From assembly GCA_036262835.1 (NCBI GenBank), contig DATAID010000017.1, positions 1-56,482 of the forward strand: a DNA stretch of 56,482 bases, read 5' to 3'. The DNA is from RBG-16-66-20 sp036262835 (lineage in GTDB: Bacteria > Pseudomonadota > Gammaproteobacteria > Burkholderiales > SG8-39). The position numbers and the translations under genes are program-made. The first letter of the stretch is position 1, and every line of letters starts with the position of its first letter. Positions 53,258 through 56,482 of this stretch are shown one piece after another. The notes beneath the pieces were generated by a model. That model was not told the DNA's origin. It did no database searches and saw only the letters and a program-made list of their open reading frames with translations.

Positions 53258-54199
53258 CTAGGTCCTCAGTCGCGGGTTGACGAGGAAATAGGCGACGTCG
53301 GCGAGCAGGTTGAGCAGCATGTACGCGCTTGCCGTGAAGAGCACCACGCCCTGCACCACCGCGTAGTCGCGGTTGAAGACGGCGTCCACGATGAGCTTGC
53401 CGAAGCCCGGAATGCTGAAGACCTGCTCGGTCAGCACCGCGCCCGAGAGAAGCGCGCCGAATTCCAGGGCGCCGAGCGTGATCACCGGCATGAGCGCGTT
53501 GGGAAGCGCGTGGCGCAGGACCACGACGGCCTGCTTTAGCCCTTTGGAGCGCGCGGTGCGAACGTAGTCGGCCGAGAGCGCCTCGATCATCGCGCTCCTC
53601 GTATGGCGCATGAGCACCGCGGCAAGCGCGTTGCCGAGGACGAACGCGGGCATCACCATCGCCGCGAGATTGCCCTTCAAGTCCTCCGCCGGGCTGAGAT
53701 AGCCCGAGGCGGGCAGCCAGCCGAGCTGCACCGAGAAAAGCAGGATGAGGAGGATGCCGAGCCAGAAATTGGGCGTGGAAAGCCCCCAGAGCGCGAAGAC
53801 GCGCGCGGCATAGTCGATGGGCGAATCCTTGAAGACGGCCGAGAGCACGCCTGCGCTCACGCCGATCGCGAGCGCGACCAGCATGGCGAGCACGGCCAGC
53901 TCGAGGGTGACGGGCAGCTTTTCGAGGATCAGCTCGGTGACCGGCTTCTGGATGCGGAGCGACTCGCCCAGATCGCCCTTCGCCACGCCGCGAAGCCAAT
54001 AGGCGTAGCGCACCGCGAACGGCTCATCGAGATGGAGCTTGGTGCGCAGGTAGGCGACCACGTTCGGGTCGCGGTCCTCGCCCGCGAGGATCACCGCCGG
54101 GTCGCCCGGCAGGAGCTGCTGCAGCCCGAAGATGAGCAGCGTGACGAAAAAAAGCGTCGGCACGAGCAGCCCGACGCGCCGGACGAGATACCGGCCCAT
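53258..54199 (-). CDS. ABC transporter permease, DppB/OppB type
   Basis: A 313-residue permease: MGRYLVRRVGLLVPTLFFVT, LLPGDPAVILAGEDRDP, WGLSTPNFWLGILLILLFS and the EAA loop DYVRTARSKGLKQAVVVLRHALPN. The ATG overlaps one base with the binding-protein stop (TGATG). It pairs with the DppC-type permease downstream. Confidence 0.92.
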   Translation of the reverse strand: MGRYLVRRVGLLVPTLFFVTLLIFGLQQLLPGDPAVILAGEDRDPNVVAYLRTKLHLDEPFAVRYAYWLRGVAKGDLGESLRIQKPVTELILEKLPVTLELAVLAMLVALAIGVSAGVLSAVFKDSPIDYAARVFALWGLSTPNFWLGILLILLFSVQLGWLPASGYLSPAEDLKGNLAAMVMPAFVLGNALAAVLMRHTRSAMIEALSADYVRTARSKGLKQAVVVLRHALPNALMPVITLGALEFGALLSGAVLTEQVFSIPGFGKLIVDAVFNRDYAVVQGVVLFTASAYMLLNLLADVAYFLVNPRLRT

Positions 54200-55698
54200 C
54201 AATTCATCTTCAGGCCTTGCACGCGAACCATGCCGTCGGGCACCGTCCGAAGGCCCGTCAGCTTCGCGCTGTGCGCCCACAGCCAGTGGCGATGGAAGAG
54301 GTAGATGATTGGGCGGTCCTTCTGCACCTGGGCCGCGACCTTCGCGTAGGCCTCGGCGCGCTTCGCCGGATCGAGGCTGGTGCGCGACTCGTCGATGGCG
54401 CGCTCGACTTCCTGGTTGCAATAGCCCGAGTAGTTGGTCGGCCCCTTGCAGGAGAGCATCGTGTGCAGGTTGCCGTCCGGATCGGCGCGGCCGCTCCAGG
54501 CGAGCACATAGGCCTCGTACTGGCCCTTGTCGGCGAGATTGAGCGAGGTCGCGAATTCCGTCGACTGGATCTTCACCTCGAAGCCCGCTTCCTTGACCAT
54601 CGCCTGCACCACCTGCGCGATGCGCTGCGCGTCCGAGGTCGTCGGCGTCATCAGCGTCACGCTGGGATTGGGCACGCCCGCCTCCGCCAGCAGCTTTTTC
54701 GCCTTGGCGACGTCGCGCTTGGGGATCGGCGCGTTCTTCGCGTAGTAGCGGTTCGTCGGCGCGACCCACTGGTTGCCCACCTCCGCCTCGCCGTCCATCG
54801 CCACCTGCACGATGCCCTGGCGGTCGAGCGCGAGCTCGAAGGCCTCGCGCACGCGCGCGTCCTTGCCGAGCGGATGCTTCTGCGAGATGTCGCTCTTGCC
54901 GACGTTGAAGTCGATGCCCTGGTAGCCGATCTCGACGATTTTCGAGATCTTGAAGCGGCTGTCGCTTTTCAGGTTGGGCACGTCCGAAGGCGCGAGGCGC
55001 TCGATGAAGTCGAGCTGCCCCGAGCGCAGGTTGGCGAGGCGCACGGTCGCATCCACGATCGGCAGGTAGATGATCTTCTGGAAATGGATGTCCTTCCTGT
55101 TCCAGTAGCCGTCGTAGCGCTCGAGCACGATGCGGTCCTGGGCGACGCGCTCGACGAACTTGAAGGGGCCCGAGCAGACCGGCTTCGCGCCGAACTTGTC
55201 GCCCTCGGCCTGCGCCGCCCTGGGCGAGACCATCATGCCGGAGCGGTCGGTGAGCGTCGCGAGCAGCGGCGCGAAGGGCGCCGACAGGTTGATGCGCACG
55301 GTGAGCGGATCGACCACGTCCACGCTCGCCACCGACGCGAGCTCGCCGCGGCGGTTCGAGCCGGGCATCGTCTTGTGGCGCTCGAGGTTGTACTTGACCG
55401 CGGCCGCGTCAAATTTCTCGCCGTCGTGGAAAGTGACGCCGGGCCGCAGCTTGAGCGTGAGCTGCTTGTTGTCGGCCGACCAGCTTTGCGACGTCGCGAG
55501 CATCGGCACGATATTGAGCTTCTCGTCGAGATCGAAGAGCTTGTCGCAGAGCGCCGAGAAGACGATGCGGCCCACGAAGGTGCGGGCGCGCGTCGGATCG
55601 AGGACGTCGGGGTCCTCCGCGAGGCCGATGCGAAGGGTTTGAGCAAAGGAAATCGAACTGAAAAGGGCGAACGCAAAGGCGAAAACAATTCTCTTCAT
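54199..55698 (-). CDS. ABC transporter solute-binding protein, family 5
   Basis: A 499-residue periplasmic protein: signal RIVFAFAFALFSSISFA, then LRIGLAEDPDVLDPTRARTFVG, LTLKLRPGVTFHDGEKFDAAAVKYN, and the C-terminal YCNQEVERAIDESR and RPIIYLFHRHWLWAHS. These are SBP_bac_5 landmarks for peptide, nickel or glutathione importers. Overlaps the DUF1028 gene by ATGA. No ATPase gene of the transporter is in the window. Confidence 0.92.
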   Translation of the reverse strand: MKRIVFAFAFALFSSISFAQTLRIGLAEDPDVLDPTRARTFVGRIVFSALCDKLFDLDEKLNIVPMLATSQSWSADNKQLTLKLRPGVTFHDGEKFDAAAVKYNLERHKTMPGSNRRGELASVASVDVVDPLTVRINLSAPFAPLLATLTDRSGMMVSPRAAQAEGDKFGAKPVCSGPFKFVERVAQDRIVLERYDGYWNRKDIHFQKIIYLPIVDATVRLANLRSGQLDFIERLAPSDVPNLKSDSRFKISKIVEIGYQGIDFNVGKSDISQKHPLGKDARVREAFELALDRQGIVQVAMDGEAEVGNQWVAPTNRYYAKNAPIPKRDVAKAKKLLAEAGVPNPSVTLMTPTTSDAQRIAQVVQAMVKEAGFEVKIQSTEFATSLNLADKGQYEAYVLAWSGRADPDGNLHTMLSCKGPTNYSGYCNQEVERAIDESRTSLDPAKRAEAYAKVAAQVQKDRPIIYLFHRHWLWAHSAKLTGLRTVPDGMVRVQGLKMN

Positions 55699-56417
55699 GA
55701 CCCCTCCTTGCCGCGCATTCTAGTTTGAAATCGGGCGACTTCCGCTTCTATCAGCGCCCGGTCGGTGATTCCGGCCGGCCGCGCCCGGCTCGGCAGGCAG
55801 GCCGCGAAGGGCTGGAAGCGCTCGAGGCTCTTCTCGTACAGGCGCCGCAGCTCCCTGAGCGGCTCCTCGTGATCGTCCACGCGCAGGTCGAGGAACGCGT
55901 AGTCCTCCGTCGTATGGATACGCAGCGCCGCGCCCTGCTTGCCGCGCTTGTCCCCTCCGGCCGCCTCCCCTGCTGCCATGGCGGTCAGAAGCCTTTCGGG
56001 AAAAGAAAGCTTTTTTTCCCTCAGGTAGATTTCAAGCGTTCTTTCCAGAACATCCGGACCCGTCAGCATATTCCCGGCCACCGAACATCCGTCGCCCGCG
56101 AGATGTCCGCACCAGTCGATGCATGCCTTTCCCGTATGCGCCGCAATTTCGTTTCTCGAGTTGATCAGATGAACCTGGCGATGGTCTCTGCCTTCATCTT
56201 TTTTCAGAAGTTCTTCCAAAGCCCGGGAAGGAGAAAAGCCTTTCTCTAAAAAATCCAGACCCTCCTTCCCGTAAAGCGGGTTGACCAAGGCCTGAGTCGA
56301 TAGCGCTCCCACGCCGCTCCGGGCGTGCGGACAGTACATCCCCACCGCGAAGAAGCGGCTCGCGACGGCGACGCCGAAAGCGCCATCCGCATCGCGCGCG
56401 ACGATCGACCAGGTCAT
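55695..56417 (-). CDS. DUF1028 family protein (Ntn-hydrolase-like)
   Basis: A 240-residue protein: MTWSIVARDADGAFGVAVASRFFAVG, GVGALSTQALVNPLYG, CSVAGNMLTGPDVLE, DLRVDDHEEPLRELRRL. This is the DUF1028 pattern, thought to have an Ntn-hydrolase fold with Thr/Ser near the start, often found with peptide importers and amidases. The middle (about 56000-56280) uses AT-rich codons (AAA, GAA, AGA) against GC-rich ends, an abrupt change. Overlaps both neighbours by ATGA. Confidence 0.85.
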   Translation of the reverse strand: MTWSIVARDADGAFGVAVASRFFAVGMYCPHARSGVGALSTQALVNPLYGKEGLDFLEKGFSPSRALEELLKKDEGRDHRQVHLINSRNEIAAHTGKACIDWCGHLAGDGCSVAGNMLTGPDVLERTLEIYLREKKLSFPERLLTAMAAGEAAGGDKRGKQGAALRIHTTEDYAFLDLRVDDHEEPLRELRRLYEKSLERFQPFAACLPSRARPAGITDRALIEAEVARFQTRMRGKEGS

Positions 56418-56482
56418 ACGAAGGAGGCGCGCCTGGCGAGCGACTCGCGCTCGAAGCCGGCGACGCGCTTGTAGTTCTCGGA
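56414..56482 (-). CDS. C-terminal fragment of an upstream gene, cut by the window edge
   Basis: Only the last 22 residues are visible, ending RVAGFERESLARRASFV and stop. The stop overlaps the DUF1028 start (ATGA), so the gene belongs to the same operon. The fragment is too short to name a family. Confidence 0.55.
   Translation of the reverse strand, partial: SENYKRVAGFERESLARRASFV

Overview
The window is GC-rich, tightly packed bacterial chromosome. The best guess is a betaproteobacterium (Burkholderiales/Nitrosomonadales-like). This rests on an epsA/epsB/epsE/epsF/epsG/epsL exopolysaccharide (EPS) locus like that of Methylobacillus, a DUF1631 protein, a tRNA-Ala(GGC)/tRNA-Glu(TTC) pair and high-GC codon use. 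No phage, insertion sequence, CRISPR array or rRNA operon is visible.

Layout. (1) 1-2.8 kb: a putative integron attC site, a more AT-rich cupin gene directly after it, then two tandem SAM methyltransferases and a PhnB/VOC-like protein. (2) 2.8-22.2 kb, minus strand: one almost gapless EPS operon of about 19 kb. In transcription order it holds a 41-residue membrane microprotein resembling a bare PEP-CTERM sorting signal, epsE, epsF, epsG, a ligase/polymerase, GT4, flippase, GT4, wbpP-type epimerase, tviB-type dehydrogenase, a GINT1-like protein, an acyltransferase, GT4, an AsnB-type amidotransferase, a heparinase-family lyase and a small VOC protein. (3) 22.3-25.4 kb, minus: epsL, a lytic transglycosylase with a small upstream gene, and the LuxR-type regulator epsA. 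(4) 25.6-31.5 kb, plus: epsB initiating transferase, a ManC-like protein, VanZ, a GalU-like protein and glmS. No exosortase gene is present in the window.

(5) 31.4-36.4 kb: a PhoB-like regulator, three tiny helix-turn-helix-like proteins, an SDR, a SemiSWEET-like protein, DoxX, a GAF protein and an orphan receiver. (6) 36.5-40.9 kb: tRNA-Glu, tRNA-Ala, DUF3617, gltX and a hybrid histidine kinase. (7) 40.9-45.1 kb: a persulfide dioxygenase-rhodanese, divergent from a translationally coupled yeeE-yedE-cydA-cydB operon (sulfur handling plus a bd-type quinol oxidase). (8) 45.1-51.8 kb: DUF1631, a DUF35/thiolase-fold pair, tRNA-Val(CAC), and a Ser/Thr kinase with charged rods on both sides of its membrane segment. 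(9) 51.8-56.5 kb: a lipoprotein and a peptide-type ABC importer (permeases and binding protein, no ATPase) with a DUF1028 protein.

How the EPS genes could work together (inference): GlmS feeds amino-sugar synthesis; WbpP and TviB homologues convert UDP-GlcNAc to UDP-GalNAc and UDP-GalNAcA; the AsnB-type enzyme may amidate the uronate. EpsB loads the first sugar onto undecaprenyl phosphate, the GT4 enzymes extend it, the flippase and ligase/polymerase export and polymerise, EpsF/EpsG set chain length, EpsE/EpsL form the outer-membrane path, and the acyltransferase and lyase modify the chain. The most unusual points are the 41-residue PEP-CTERM-like protein, the GalU and ManC homologues with lost catalytic motifs, the attC site, three mini-HTH proteins, abutting divergent start codons at a CATATG, and a regulator tail overprinted on glmS.
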